From Tubulanus polymorphus (lineage: Eukaryota > Nemertea > Palaeonemertea > Tubulaniformes > Tubulanidae), in assembly GCF_964204645.1 (NCBI RefSeq), contig NC_134033.1, forward strand, positions 9,952,231 to 10,016,230: 64,000 nt of DNA, given 5' to 3'. The notes beneath the pieces are model-generated. The model saw only the letters and a list, made by a program, of their open reading frames with translations. It made no database searches and had not been told where the DNA came from. The translations under genes and the position numbers were made by a program. Below, piece by piece: positions 24,077 through 35,329 of this stretch. The stretch's first letter is position 1; each line of letters starts with the position of its first letter.

Positions 24077-24944
24077 TCTAAAATGACTTGCCAAATACAG
24101 TATTAATACATGAAATATGAAATAGGACACGAATCGCTGCACATTATGTTATGGGGACTAGAGCACTGACATAACTTGAAAGAAGTTTATTATGGGGGCT
24201 GAAACCATTATTGAGGTTGACAGAACGATCGGAATGAGTAGTAATCAAAGCAGATTCAACTATATGTCGTTTAGTGCGACTACTGTTGGGAAAGATAATA
24301 TTGGCTCCAGAAAAATCCAAATTGTGTCCGGTAACCAAAGAATGGGAGACTACCCCACTTTCTAATTTAACCCCATTAAATACATCTCGTTTATGTTCTT
24401 TAATACGATCCTTAATATTCCTACCTGTTTCCCCAATGTAAAAAAGGTTACAATCACAACAGTTGATTTTATAAACTCAACAATGGACATTAGGGTTCAG
24501 ATTGTTATTGGAGCAAAAATTAGAAATTTTGTTATTATACTTGAAAATTAAATCAGTAATCAAATGACTAAGAGCCGGTTTGAATTTGTCAAGGCAAGGG
24601 ACAAAAGGAACTATAATTTTGTTTTTTGGTTTAGGCGAATCAATAGGATTATGGGGTTGGGCAGGAGAGAAAAATACTTTTTTGGCTTTGTGAAGGGCTT
24701 TCACTAAAATCTTGTCAGGGTATGCAAGTTTTTTGAAACTGGATTGAATATGTAAAATCTCATGATCTAAAAAGAGGGATGTTGGTGAATAGAGAGATTG
24801 CATCAAAAGAGATGAACTTGTTACCATTGGGGGTAATGTGACGTAATGTTTGTAATAAATCCATATTATGTTTGATATGAGAACCAGTCTTGATTGATTC
24901 TTGTTTGACATGAGAACCAGTCTGGTTCTCATATCAAACATAAT

Positions 24945-26225
24945 ATGGATTTATTTCAAAGATTACGTCACATTACCCCCAATAGTAACAAGTTCATCTC
25001 TTTTGATGCAATCTCTGTATTCACCAACATCCCTCTGGAACCAACGTTGGATTTCATTAAACGTAAACTTCCATCCTTAAATTTGAATTTTACTGTCTCA
25101 ATCCACTGTCTCATTGACCTTTTAGAATTATGTGCTAGAAGAGCCTATTTTCAATTTGATGGCATTTTCTTTGAGCAAATATATGGTTTCGCTATAGGTA
25201 ACCCCCTCTCGCCGATTTTAGCTAACCTCTTCTTAGAACATATTGAATCGGAAATTTTACCCTTATACACTGATTTCGCGCCTCTTCTATGGCTCAGGTA
25301 TGTTGATGACATTTTATGTTTAGTATCAACTGATTTTAACCTTGAATTATTTTTGACATATCCCAATTCCCTTTATCCTTCCTTGAAGTTCACCTTTGAG
25401 TGGGAAGTTGACGGGAAAATGCCCTTTCTGGATGTTCTCATACATAATTTTAATTCGAGATTAGGTTTCTCTGTTTTTCGTAAACCTACTAACTGTGAAT
25501 CCTACCTACATTTCTTCTCGTTCACTCCAACTTACCTTAAAGTGGCCGTTGTTCAAGGTTTTTTCCTTCGGGCTTATAGGATTTGTGATAAAAACTTTTT
25601 AGATCATGAGATTTTACATATTCAATCCAGTCTCAAAAAACTTGCATATCCTGACAAGATTTTAGTGAAAGCCCTTCACAAAGCCAAAAAAGTATTTTTC
25701 TCTCCTGCCCAACCCCGTAATCCTATTGAATCGCCTAAACCAAAAAACAAAATTATAGTTCCTTTTGTCCCTTGCCTTGACAAATTCAAACCGGCTCTTC
25801 GTCATTTGAATACTGATTTAATTTTCAAGTATAATAACAAAATTTCTAATTTTTGCTCCAATAACAATCTGAACCCTAATGTCCATTGTGGAGTTTATAA
25901 AATCAACTGTTCTGATTGTAACCTTTTTTACATTGGGGAAACCGGTAGGAATATTAAGGATCGTATTAAAGAACATAAACGAGATGTATTTAATGGGGTT
26001 AAATTAGAAAGTGGGGTAGTCTCCCATTCTTTGGTTACCGGACACAATTTTGATTTTTCTGGAGCCAATATTATCTTTCCCAACAGTAGTCGCACTAAAC
26101 GACATATAGTTGAATCTGCTTTGATTACTACTCATTCCGATCGTTCTGTCAACCTCCATAATGGTTTCAGCCCCCATAATAAACTTCTTTCAAGTTATGT
26201 CAGTGCTCTAGTCCCCACGACATAA
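24945..26225 (+). CDS. PLE-2 RT / GIY-YIG ORF, 5'-truncated
   Basis: 426 uninterrupted codons. Residues about 15-30 hold the RT start FISFDAISVFTNIPLEPT; QIYGFAIGNPLSPILANL is the RT motif with G-N-P-L-S-P; the catalytic LRYVDDILCL lies at about residues 116-125 (25299-25310); MPFLDVLIHNFN follows. The C-terminal endonuclease reads GVYKINCSDCNLFYIGETGR and DRIKEHKRD, a complete GIY-YIG core, then a CCHH-like remnant region. The N-terminal third of a PLE protein is absent because the copy begins at the palindrome centre. Open over all known motifs, so it is young, but probably not autonomous. Confidence 0.85.
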   Translation: MDLFQRLRHITPNSNKFISFDAISVFTNIPLEPTLDFIKRKLPSLNLNFTVSIHCLIDLLELCARRAYFQFDGIFFEQIYGFAIGNPLSPILANLFLEHIESEILPLYTDFAPLLWLRYVDDILCLVSTDFNLELFLTYPNSLYPSLKFTFEWEVDGKMPFLDVLIHNFNSRLGFSVFRKPTNCESYLHFFSFTPTYLKVAVVQGFFLRAYRICDKNFLDHEILHIQSSLKKLAYPDKILVKALHKAKKVFFSPAQPRNPIESPKPKNKIIVPFVPCLDKFKPALRHLNTDLIFKYNNKISNFCSNNNLNPNVHCGVYKINCSDCNLFYIGETGRNIKDRIKEHKRDVFNGVKLESGVVSHSLVTGHNFDFSGANIIFPNSSRTKRHIVESALITTHSDRSVNLHNGFSPHNKLLSSYVSALVPTT

Positions 26226-26291
26226 TGTGCAGCGATTCGTGTCCTATTTCATATTTCATGTATTAATACTGTATTTGGCAAGTCATTTTAG

Positions 26292-26333
26292 ACTGAAGAA
26301 GGGTGGTAGTAACAACCCGAAATATTTCTTATA
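26292..26333 (+). ncRNA. hammerhead-like motif, right arm of PLE-2
   Basis: Plus-strand CTGAAGA, stem GGGT...ACCC with a wider loop, GAAA, AT stem, then GTTTTAATAAAC. Same as the left-arm motif with one C to A change that shortens stem II (ACAACCC in place of ACCACCC). Confidence 0.4.
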
Positions 26334-26515
26334 TGTTTTAATAAACATTTTATCATCTAATTATTTTATTGTGGGATTTTACTCGTATCGTTTTATCACG
26401 GATATTGTGATCTACCATTGATTCAATGTGAGACTTACGTTGAATAGAGTTAGAGTCAACACGGATAAAATTAGGTTTAAGGGATCTTTTAGCTTTACGA
26501 AGCGCAAGGTCTAAG

Positions 26516-27829
26516 CGGTGTTGTCATATCGCGGAAAGACGGAATCGCGGAATTTTCCAAAAACGCGGAATTTCTTCATTTTTACTATAAATAGTAAACG
26601 GGGTTTTCCCACGGGGATACCCACTGTCGGACAGGGCACCGGACCCAGGTTTTCAACACCGGGAATTAGTATTTGATAATTTATTATATCGCCAGTCAAC
26701 AACTTAACGATACTGTTCCAAATAATGGAGAACCTAGGCAATACGTGCTTTGCGAATTCAGTGATACAGAGTATCGCTGCATTAACTGAAGGAATACAGA
26801 TCGATGGTACGTAAACGTAGGATTTGTGATGACACCATGGGTCATTCTCCAGGACTCATTTCCGAGTTAAGATTTGACTCTGGTCTCTGGATTTAAAACA
26901 TTGGAAATGAATTGATTCTAAGAAACTGAGAGTTAACTCACAACTGTGGAACTGGATCGATGTCAGACGAAAATAAATAGACATTATGTATATTTCATTC
27001 TGGCTTAGGATTGTTCATGCGTGTTGTGTGTCTACATTGTTGTTATAAGCGAATGTGGTTTATCTTTTAGAATTAAATGATATGAAAGATTATAAAATGG
27101 TTTCGTTTTTTTAATGTTTACTTTGTGACTGCTATAACATATATGTCCCTATGCTGATTTTTTGGATCAAAAGAATCTTATTGGTACCGGTACTGGACGG
27201 CCGTAAAATTATAATAATTTCAAAGGAATTTGAACCGGTACTTGTTTGGTCGTAGGATTTCATGTTTGCAACCATATACAACTACGGTCCGACACCGCGA
27301 ACGTGCCCAATATTTATCTGATAATATTCGTTTCTGAAGTTCTCAAAAAGTCGATGAACTTCGATAACCGAAGTTTGCCTAGTAGAAATAGACATTAGGT
27401 GCCTGGTCTCTTTCACCCCACTTGATTCTGACTTCTTCTACAGGTGGCAGCCAGGGCCACCTTCGGTTATCTGAGTTAGTCGAGTATAGTTAGTCGAACT
27501 AAACGAAACCGAATGTCCGATAGTCGGAACTATATTCCGGAAATAGTTCGAAAATCAAGCGCATTCGGTTATTAGTTCTGACCACTAGTCGACTAGATAC
27601 GGAAACCGAATTTGACCCAGTAAACGGTATCGTAATATAATAATTCCATATAAAATTGCCTGCAAATAATGGGATTCGAACCTAACTCGTTGCATCGATC
27701 GGTCCGGTGCCCTGTCCGACAGTGGGTATCCCCGTGGGAAAACCCAATTACTATTTAAAGTAAAAATGAAGAAATTCTGCGTTTTTGGAAAATTCCGCGA
27801 TTCCGTCTTTCCGCGATATGACAACACCG
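26516..27829. mobile_element. 1.3-kb MITE with 9-bp target duplication
   Basis: Exact 9-bp duplication AGGTCTAAG at 26507-26515 and 27830-27838. Terminal inverted repeats start CGGTGTTGTCATATCGCGGA and match for about 115 bp, to CACTGTCGGACAGGGCACCG. No transposase is encoded. Nine-base duplications are typical of Mutator-like elements; long TIRs also fit. It splits PLE-1 within the RT-to-endonuclease linker. The right TIR includes GGTTCGAATCCC (minus strand), a tRNA B-box-like sequence. Confidence 0.85.
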
Positions 27830-28904
27830 AGGTCTAAGACGTAATCTGGATAAGCTAATTTGTTAAGACAATTGCGTACATATAAAATTTCAGATTCCAT
27901 AAATTCAGGGTCACAAATTCTAAAAGCTCGAAGAAACAACCCTTGGGCTACAGACAACTTGATATGAAAACTAGTGAAGGAAAAGAAACGCAAATATGAA
28001 TTAGAGTGGGTGGGCAAATATGAATTAGAGTGGGTGGGTTTCCGATAAACTGAAAAACGGAGACAATCAAAACAATTGTGTATAAGAACATCCAGGAAAG
28101 GAATCACATTATTTGATTCCCATTCAAATGTGAACTTTAGGCTAGGGTAACGTGAATTTAAGAACTCTGAAAATAAGGGGATAGTTAAGTTTATCAGAAA
28201 TCAAGCGAAGAACATCGTCAACATAACGAAACCAAGCTTTGGGAGGGATATCTGTATACAAAGGCAAAATTTCAGTTTCAACATGTTCCATGAATTAGTT
28301 AGCTAAGATAGGAAAGAGGGGATTCCCCATAGCAAATCCAAAAATCTTTTGAAAGAAATTCCCTTTAAAATGAAAATACATATTTTTGGAACACAGTTCA
28401 AGTAAACCAATGAGACATTCAACAGAAATGGGAAAATCGAGGTGTAGGCCCGGAAGTTTGCGTCGAATGAAATCGAAAGTAGCCTCTAAAGGGATATAAG
28501 TAAACAATGAAACAACATCAAATGAGATGAATTTGTCACCGTTAGGAATGATGGACCGTAATCTGTCTAGCAAGTCTGAGTTATGTTTAATATGAGAATT
28601 AGAAAAACGACCCAATACAGGGGATAACATTTTAGCTAGCGATTTCTAGAGAAAATACGAGGATGATCCACAATTAGAAATAATGGGGCCTAAGGGTACA
28701 TCAGATTTATGAATTTTAGGTAAACCATAAGCGTATGGAAGGGAGAGCAGACGACAATTAAAACGGCGAATGTAAGCCAAGTCCCAGGTCATGATTTAAA
28801 TTACTTTGCCAACACTTTAAAGGATCTTTTTAAGAGGGTTATAAACTAGAGGATCGGAAAGAATAGTGTCCATTTTTTATCATAGTCCACAACATCCATG
28901 ATGT

Positions 28905-29030
28905 CAATCTTGCCGCCTTTGTCCGCTTTAGAGATACGAAGGTTTTTCAAAGATCTGCGTTTAGCCTTACGTGAACTCAGATCTTTGAAACACCTTCGTT
29001 TCTCTAAAGCGGACAAAGGCGGCAAGATTG
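28905..29030. repeat. inverted duplication inside PLE-1
   Basis: Arms 28905-28956 and 28979-29030 are reverse complements (CAATCTTGCCGCCTTTGTCC ... GGACAAAGGCGGCAAGATTG) with a 22-bp spacer. The duplicated piece encodes the conserved SKADKGGKID block of the PLE protein. Confidence 0.85.
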
Positions 29031-30003
29031 TTAGGAAAAAACCGAAAATTCGAGGATTTAATGAATTCCTTATAGTTTTGGTGTTTTCAAATCTCTTTCG
29101 AACTTGTGATTGTGGGACTATTTCCTTGGTACACATCAAAATCATTTTGAGTACCAGAGGCCGAACAACGCGCCCATATTTTGAAACCCCAGGGGTGTGG
29201 TTTTCCCTTTATATACTGTTTCACAGAACTTCTGCGACATTTGTAAGGAACCATCATCTAAACGATTGATTTTTCCTGATCTGGTATGACGCTGAGACAA
29301 TTGTATAGTAATTTTGAAGGCCGAGGTCGCAGCTTCCAAATTTTATCTTTCCTGTCGTCATCAGAAATAGTGTCATTGTCAACGAAATGGAGATGACTGC
29401 GTAAATTTTGAAAACATGCTCGAGGCATCACATCTGCAACTGGAGATTATCTAGTATCACGCTCCGAATATGGAGTTACACCAGGAATTCTTACGATACC
29501 CATGAGGTGATACATGCCAATCATCTTCTCAATTTCCTTTACAGATATTTCAATGGATTTTCCATATTTTTGGACGCTGTAGAGATTTGTGTTATATACG
29601 ACTGACTCTTACATATCATCGTCGATAAGGACTCTGAAGTAGTCTAATGTTGTCGCAATTTCAGCCTCTGAAGGTAGCTGCACAATCTCTCCAGTTAAGT
29701 CAGTACTGAGAGTGGAGGGGAAGTCCTTTTTCCATTTGTATTTCCCCTTTTGGAGATGTCGGATAGCTGATGCAGTGGCTATATTTGCCAATGGCTCATC
29801 ATCTGTCCTGAGTCTACGGTACCATTGAAATCGTTGTCATTGGTATCAGTGTCGTCAAAACTGACATCGGGATTGTCATCTTGGATGTGATCATGGTCAC
29901 TCTCTTCGCTGGATCCACAAACTAAATCGCTCTCATTGCCATCAACTAACTCCAAAACATTTTCGACATTTAGTCTACGGGTTCTATCCAGATGTGAGGC
30001 CAT

Positions 30004-30470
30004 GCTATATAAAATTGAAACAAAATTAAATTTAGTGACTCATAAAACTGACTTTACTTACTATTTTCAAAGTACACTGATTCTGAATGCACCTTCAGAA
30101 CCTCGAAAATCCAAAAATTATTTGATAATATAATTGTATACCTATAAATACCAGTGGGATGCCGGTGACCCATGACTTTATTTACTACCACAAATGTTAC
30201 AATTGTGAAGAATAAATGCTGAAAACTAGTTTTCCACAATCATTTGTACTCCCTCTTGATAGTTTAATGAGTTACATCGAATATACATACCTCACCGAGA
30301 TGAGATACTGGTCAGAACTTGCGAACTCTCAAAAGATTTTAAAACACGCTGCATTGCAAACTTGAACAAAACATTTTCAAAGAAGTTGGCAGCACCTACG
30401 GTGTTGAGAGTGTAACATATGTTTCCCATTGGTATTAATGCGTTGTAAACTTAATATTTTTTAGGTTGTT
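30004..30470. other. piggyBac 5' flank / BEL junction
   Basis: Non-coding sequence upstream of the piggyBac start codon. A TTAA at 30451-30454 lies close to where BEL coding similarity stops (VSHILWRGP, about 30470-30490), so it is a candidate piggyBac insertion site; the partner TTAA on the left was not confirmed. Confidence 0.4.
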
Positions 30471-32110
30471 GATTATGGGCCTCTCCAAAGTATGTGGGAC
30501 ACAAATGACCCGGGGGTACTTACGGGGTTGGCATTATTCTGTAAGACTGTCCTCTTTGTGATATGAATTCCATCACACGTGTCGAAAATGCATTTCGGGT
30601 AGGTGATTGAATCCTGATATATATCCCAAATAAGACCTAAAGTTTTGACAATACGAGATCGCTCAAGCACGTCGTCCTGTTTAGCTAGTATGCATACTTC
30701 TGGACAGTTAGATTACCAGCCTCTGAAATTGAAATTATCCTATGGCTTGAGTGATCTTGTCTCTTTACACTACTGAACCATATCCGACACGTTTTCAATG
30801 CTAGTACTAATATTATCTACATAAATATCTCTTAAAAGGAGATCATCGAATTTACCGTTGAATTCATTTCGAAAATGATAAATAACAGTACTTTTAAACA
30901 TAAACAGCGAACAGGTAGCGCCAAAAAGCACTCCCTTGGACCGGTGTATGTATCGAAATCACCGATGGATCATCTAACCAAAAAAAAACGTGTAGAATCT
31001 CTGTCTGACTCGGAGAGACCGAGACGGGTAAAAAAGCCCTTTCACAATATGTGATTACGGCGTACCTAAATTGTCTGAAACGCATGAGAATGGAGCCGAT
31101 GTCATTGAGAAGGCAAGGTCCTGACTCTAAGCAGTCATTCAAACTCAATTCATTTTTCGACTGATGACAACTGCAATCAAAAACTATGCGAATAGGGACA
31201 GTTTCAGAGTCGCGAAAAACAGCGTGATGGGGAATGTAATGTACCCTATTAGAATAGGAAATACTTGGTTCAGATACCTTCTCAATTAAATCACGTTCCA
31301 ACTGATATTTGATTATCCCGTGATTTTTATCTAATGGCGATTGATCAGCTAAGCTTCTGGCTAGAGAGCGAGTACGACCGAGAGCAACTGAAAAATTTGA
31401 TGGTAATGGTCCGTACCCTACTCGCCACGGAAGTTTTGCCAGATATATACCATCTACGTTTGAAATAGCGTTTTGAAAATATTCATCGAGAAAATTGATT
31501 GTTTTTTCAGCTGAAGGACTTTCAATACCGCTTGTGTCTAACGACAAATTATGTTTTAAATCATCATCCGTTTCAGTTATGATACTCATCATAGTAACCT
31601 GTGTCGCCATACAACTACGGGGTACTTTTCTGATCCTGTCTGCAACCTGTGAGAACATAACCCAACTTAGTTGGTACTAAAACTAAACCTTTATAACACC
31701 ATATAACACCTTCCGTTTCCACAATTGTGTAATAATAGTCTGACCCTATCGGTAAGTAAATATTAACAGGATACTCTTGAAATGGATGTGCTTATCTCCA
31801 TCCCTGAAATTCTTTAATCCGACGAACTGAGTTTGGTGGTACTAATGGTCTAGTTATTGTCGGAACTACAATGGTTTCAAGGGAAATAATGCTACCGTCG
31901 GTACATGATCATGATGTATCTAGACTTACAATATCTACTGATTTGTATGTGCGTGTACATTTTTCGAATGTTGATAAACTAATATTTGACTTTTTTTTAA
32001 CTTTTAAATTTCAATACTTCTACCATATCATGGGTAATGAATGATTTCTGAGAACCGCCATCAAATAGAATATTACTAAAAACTCATTCTTCTGGCCCAA
32101 AAATCATACC
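30471..32110 (-). pseudogene. BEL protease and reverse transcriptase
   Basis: Protease motif ILFDGGSQKSFITHDMVEVL near 32010-32090 (BEL-type D-x-G-S-x-x-S-F). The RT runs from 31658: YLAKLPWRVGYGPLPSNF, YIPHHAVFRDSETVPIRIVF, LNDCLESGPCLLNDIGSIL and FRQFRYAV. YVDNI, in place of YVDD, is near 30815, and VLERSRIVKTLGLIWD with VSHILWRGP follows to 30473. 254 codons are open at 30894-31658, but stops follow. Confidence 0.85.
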
Positions 32111-32313
32111 AACTGCTGTCTTTGAAAATACAGGACCCATTTCTGTATTGACAGTTGTTGAAACTTTCGATATATTTATATCATTACATCATGATGTGCT
32201 TTCAACTTTTGAAGTGACCGATTGCGGTTGCGAACGTGAAACGTAGGCAGAAGAATTGTGTAGCGTTTCTCTCCCGGGTACTAGCGTATATCTTTTTGGT
32301 GAAAGCAATGAAT

Positions 32314-33063
32314 AAAATAGGCGTTTGCTGCTTGACTTCGCCCTGAGACAATATAATAGGGTTACGTGAAAATATTGGGAGAAGAAATTCCTCCTCAGAT
32401 ATATTCTTAGTCTAAATTATAGTGAAATGAATATTCAGTCTCTCAATACTCATTCCATGATGAGTACCTGGCAAGGATTTCGTCGGGTTCGAACCTAGTT
32501 CTCCCAACATCTACCGTTCTCTCCGTATGACACGTTGTCATTACTACTCCCCCCTCCCCCGATGAAGGCCGTCAGTCGATAAAAGATTGAGGGTTCGAAT
32601 CCTAGATTGATGGTCTCCATCTAACTACTGCTGATACATCCCTGGTCGAACTGGTCCCCTCATTTAGACGAATAATAATTCTTTGCACTGAGATAGAAAA
32701 ATTGCGGTGGAACTCCTCTCCTCGTTCAAAAATGACGAAAAGATAAGACTTGTATGCATAATCATATCGAGAGCTGATGAACTCCCGGATTTAATGTCTA
32801 TATCTTGCCGATACGCCCGGCAATAGAATAATATCAATATATACAAAGGTCGGCTTGACTAAACTCGATCATAACTGTTCATCGCAGTGACGATCTCGGT
32901 CGGTTGGTTTCAGTAGAATAGGACCGGAAAAACCGGCACAAACAGTACATCAAACTCGGTCGGACGATCGTAATGTGTATAAACAAATATCTCCCTTCGG
33001 TTTGGACAAGATGATCATATCCAACCCGAAGGCGGGATAAGAAGGCATCTCTTATCGCTTACA
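32314..33063 (-). repeat. G2 3' LTR (left)
   Basis: About 750 bp ending CGCTTACA. Relative to the right LTR it lacks about 265 bp after 'ttgaatgtctctatct' and has an extra 45-bp C-rich stretch containing gggttcgaatccta at about 32587-32605. Confidence 0.75.
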
Positions 33064-33677
33064 TCTTCTAATTTTATTGTCCTAGCTACGTGGTTATTAC
33101 GCTTCTCACGGAGTCAGAATAATACGTGGCACGTGTGATTCGAAAATTGAAATGTTCGTCATGCTTGAACGACCCGCCTTTTATAGAAAACCGAAGCGCT
33201 CATGGGCCGGTAGTGCGCGCGCTTAATTGGACACGATAGAATAGTTAAAAAGGAAGATTAATACTCTCAGAGATTAAATATAGTTAGTACACGTGCTTCA
33301 AAATATCGAAAGAATAAATTCAAAAGGGTAAAGGCGGAATTCGAAAATCAAACCAGAGTTTGATGTACGCGCGCAAGAATAGTGAGCCACCTAGCGGTGC
33401 GACATGGCTCAACTCGTCGAGCGAGGAACCGATAAAAACAAATCAAACTACGGGAATATAATTAAAATTGAACTATGACACTACAAAACGGCAGTTCTAA
33501 AGTGAAAAGGGATAATAGAGGAATCGACTAGAGGAAAGTAATCGGAGTGTCATAGCGCGAATTTAAGATATAAACCAAATGAAAAGATATGATCGTGCTA
33601 ATTTCCGAATGAAACCGACCGAAATCCACAACCCCAATTCGAAGAGACCGTAACGAGACGCCCGGAAAACTTAACAA
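33064..33677. other. G2 3' non-coding region
   Basis: Between the left LTR and the hAT-like MITE; no ORF recognised. Includes 'gcgcgc' stretches unlike the AT-rich surroundings. Confidence 0.45.
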
Positions 33678-33685
33678 TATCTACA

Positions 33686-34104
33686 CACAGGGACCTGACA
33701 AAAAAAAATTTGACCCCAGTATCCTATGTACTATATATAAAAAAACAAGGGAGCCAACTCTCCGTCAGATCGGTCGATAGGTATGCCGTTTGTTTTCAAA
33801 AAACATGGTCATATTTACTTCCAGTCTGGTGCGGTACAGACGGATTTTGCCGATTTTTTCGGAATAATCGTACGATTTAACAATCTCAGAGGCACTCAAA
33901 TCTTTCTCAAACCACACAGTCTAACGCAGAAATTCGTTATCTTCCAAAATTATCTTACTTGAAGCGGATTGGATTATCATTGGATTATGGAACTGTTGAA
34001 GTGACATACCTATCGACCGATCTGACGGAGAGTTTGCTCCCTTGATTTTTTATATATAGTACCTAGGATACTGAGGTCAAAAATTTTTTTGTCACGTCCC
34101 TGTG
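33686..34104. mobile_element. 419-bp MITE with 8-bp target duplication (hAT-like)
   Basis: Target duplication TATCTACA at 33678-33685 and 34105-34112. Ends CACAGGGACCTGACAAAAAA and the reverse complement of CACAGGGACGTGACAAAAAA; the inverted match runs about 100 bp to GGTCGATAGGTATG. No transposase. Eight-base duplications fit hAT elements. Confidence 0.82.
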
Positions 34105-34112
34105 TATCTACA

Positions 34113-35329
34113 CGTATTTTGATACAAACTTAAACGATTTCCTTACATATATATCTCAATTCATCCCACCCGGAGCTATTAGAGGCAGGTAGTGAGAAGC
34201 TGAAGCGAAAACGAACCGGAGTTGTTAAACGCGGTCCATTTTCGCCACAACACCTCCTCCCAGCCTCGAACCTCTCTGGGCGGAGGCGATAACTAGCGAA
34301 AATCGAAGATGGTGTCTTTAGATGATGTCGAATTCTTTCTGGTCGATCAGACACAGCGGGCATAATAATGGTTCGCCACTAAATCCGTAGAGACTTCAAC
34401 GTATCCAGCTGAGGTAGGGTTACTATATATCATCCTGAATGCCGTAATTGCGTCCCCTCCGCTTGTCGGGAGAATTCTGGATCGGGCCACCGGATCTTGA
34501 TTCACGAGGATCCGATGATGCACTGGTTACATGCCGGTCGCATGGTGAGCCAAAATATCTGTACGCATTGCAGCCAGGGACTGGATGATGATGTAACAGG
34601 ACTAGTTGCTCACACAATGCCGGACTCACGTCGGTGGCCTGGCAGCTCTTTAACGGCTCGCCGACTACAGCGTCTTCCGACTCCGATGTTTCTTTTGCGT
34701 TGACGATTCTTTGGCAATTATAGTCGATGACTCCATCGACAGCTCGACGACGGAAGTCGGTGACTGAACTGCTGACGTCTCGATAGCGATGGTCGGCGGG
34801 CTCTCAACAACGGCAAGCTCTCAACAACGGTTGACAGTTTGTCGTTTATGACGGTCAGCAAGTCATTGCTGACGGCGGTGGCTCGGTGACAATTGAAGAT
34901 GGGTAAACATCTTCCATAGTACCTGACATTTCTTTCATTATTCGAGTGACGACGTCGCAGGCCGACCTCTCTTCGGATGGACAGTTGGTGGCAGCGACGT
35001 CCATTGCTTGTTCCCCTGTCGTTGAAGTAGTAGTGTGGCAGGGAGTACTGAAATGGACCGTCCGGGGATCACCAGCGACTGGCTCGTCTTCCTCGAACAT
35101 TGTGTTGATCCGCTCTGCTAATTGTTCCGCCGTCTTATCATCTCTTCCCCCTCCCGCTGTTGATCTGATCTAACCTTCGATTCCTCCGCACGCTTACGTC
35201 GCTGTTTGTCGCATCGAATCTTTCTCTTAACAGACACCGCACTCGCAGTGGTCATAATATTTGACGCGGACAAGACTTGCGCGGGTGGGTCTCAGTCCCA
35301 TGAGTCCTCTGCGACTTCGAGAATTCGCA
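34113..35329 (-). other. G2 region after integrase, no domain recognised
   Basis: GC content is higher than around it, and minus-strand frames are short and Ser/Thr-rich (34855-35100: HFSTPCHTTTSTTGEQAMDV). It may be the eroded rest of a third ORF that begins with the zinc-finger segment at 35330-35560. I cannot assign a function. Confidence 0.4.

Larger units (their letters stand above)
23986..26392. mobile_element. head-to-head pair of Penelope-like elements (PLE-2 palindrome)
   Basis: Ends are inverted copies starting CGAGTAAAATCCCACAATAA; centre near 24922. The right arm (24925-26392, plus) carries an RT plus GIY-YIG ORF. The left arm (minus) is the same sequence lacking about 560 bp (equivalent of 25037-25596), which removes most of the RT including YVDD; the joint is at a short T-run/CTCT context. 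Outside, the disrupted PLE-1 reading frame resumes across the insertion (…RDKTIR then TSHIVVPY) with only TA duplicated, so the whole palindrome behaves as one insertion. Confidence 0.85.
23329..29119 (-). mobile_element. Penelope-like element (PLE-1) inside piggyBac, itself interrupted
   Basis: Terminal inverted repeats: AGTCCCACAATCACATGTTT at 23329 (plus) and AGTCCCACAATCACAAGTTC at the right end (minus, 29119), with similarity running about 85 bp inward. Minus-strand coding pieces: an ADKGG block near 28890-28920; RT start FISFDVVSLFTYIPLEATF (28295-28630) and MGNPL; the linker ALRKAKRSLKPNFI (26400-26506); and the GIY-YIG part HAGVYKIPCLDCDKFHIGET (23755-24000) to 23502. Removing two insertions (about 23986-26392 and 26516-27838) leaves about 2.1 kb of contiguous PLE. 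Confidence 0.85.
22953..30003 (-). pseudogene. piggyBac transposase pseudogene, split by a PLE
   Basis: N-terminal part 30003 to about 29120: start MASHLDRTRRLNVENVLELV, acidic stretch, then DYFRVLIDDDM, KYGKSIEISVKEIEKMIGMY, FQNLRSHLHFVDNDTISDDD and SSVKQYIKGKPHPWGFKIW ending DFDVYQGN. C-terminal part about 23300-22953: SPLGLGADVILKLC and AADNFFTSI. These are piggyBac/PGBD3-like DDE transposase motifs. The break between DFDVYQGN and SPLGLGAD is where a PLE (23329-29119) is inserted. The first catalytic region is damaged (stop before MMVPYK). Terminal repeats and TTAA duplication were not confirmed. Confidence 0.8.
21757..32130 (-). mobile_element. Pao/BEL LTR retrotransposon, split by later insertions
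   Basis: Protease and RT lie at 30470-32110 and the integrase at 21757-22860, all on the minus strand in the correct order, separated by the piggyBac/PLE stack (about 22.87-30.45 kb). The RNase H region expected between them is not recognisable, so material was lost as well as interrupted. LTRs were not identified; the 5' side (gag) is cut off at about 32.3 kb by the left LTR of gypsy element G2. Confidence 0.75.

Noticed and set aside
24945-26225. Group II intron or bacterial retron RT
   Set aside because: RT is joined to a C-terminal GIY-YIG with PLE-specific flanking and terminal repeats, in an animal context with spliced genes.
28898-29269. 123-codon plus-strand ORF
   Set aside because: Produced by the inverted duplication in PLE-1 and antisense piggyBac sequence.
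22820-30454. Clean TTAA target duplication for the piggyBac insertion
   Set aside because: TTAA at 30451 is suitable, but the only nearby TTAA on the left (about 22833) lies within BEL coding sequence, so the pair is not supported.
32575-32610. tRNA gene (gggttcgaatccta)
   Set aside because: B-box-like sequence only; no A box at proper spacing and no cloverleaf; it lies inside the G2 LTR.
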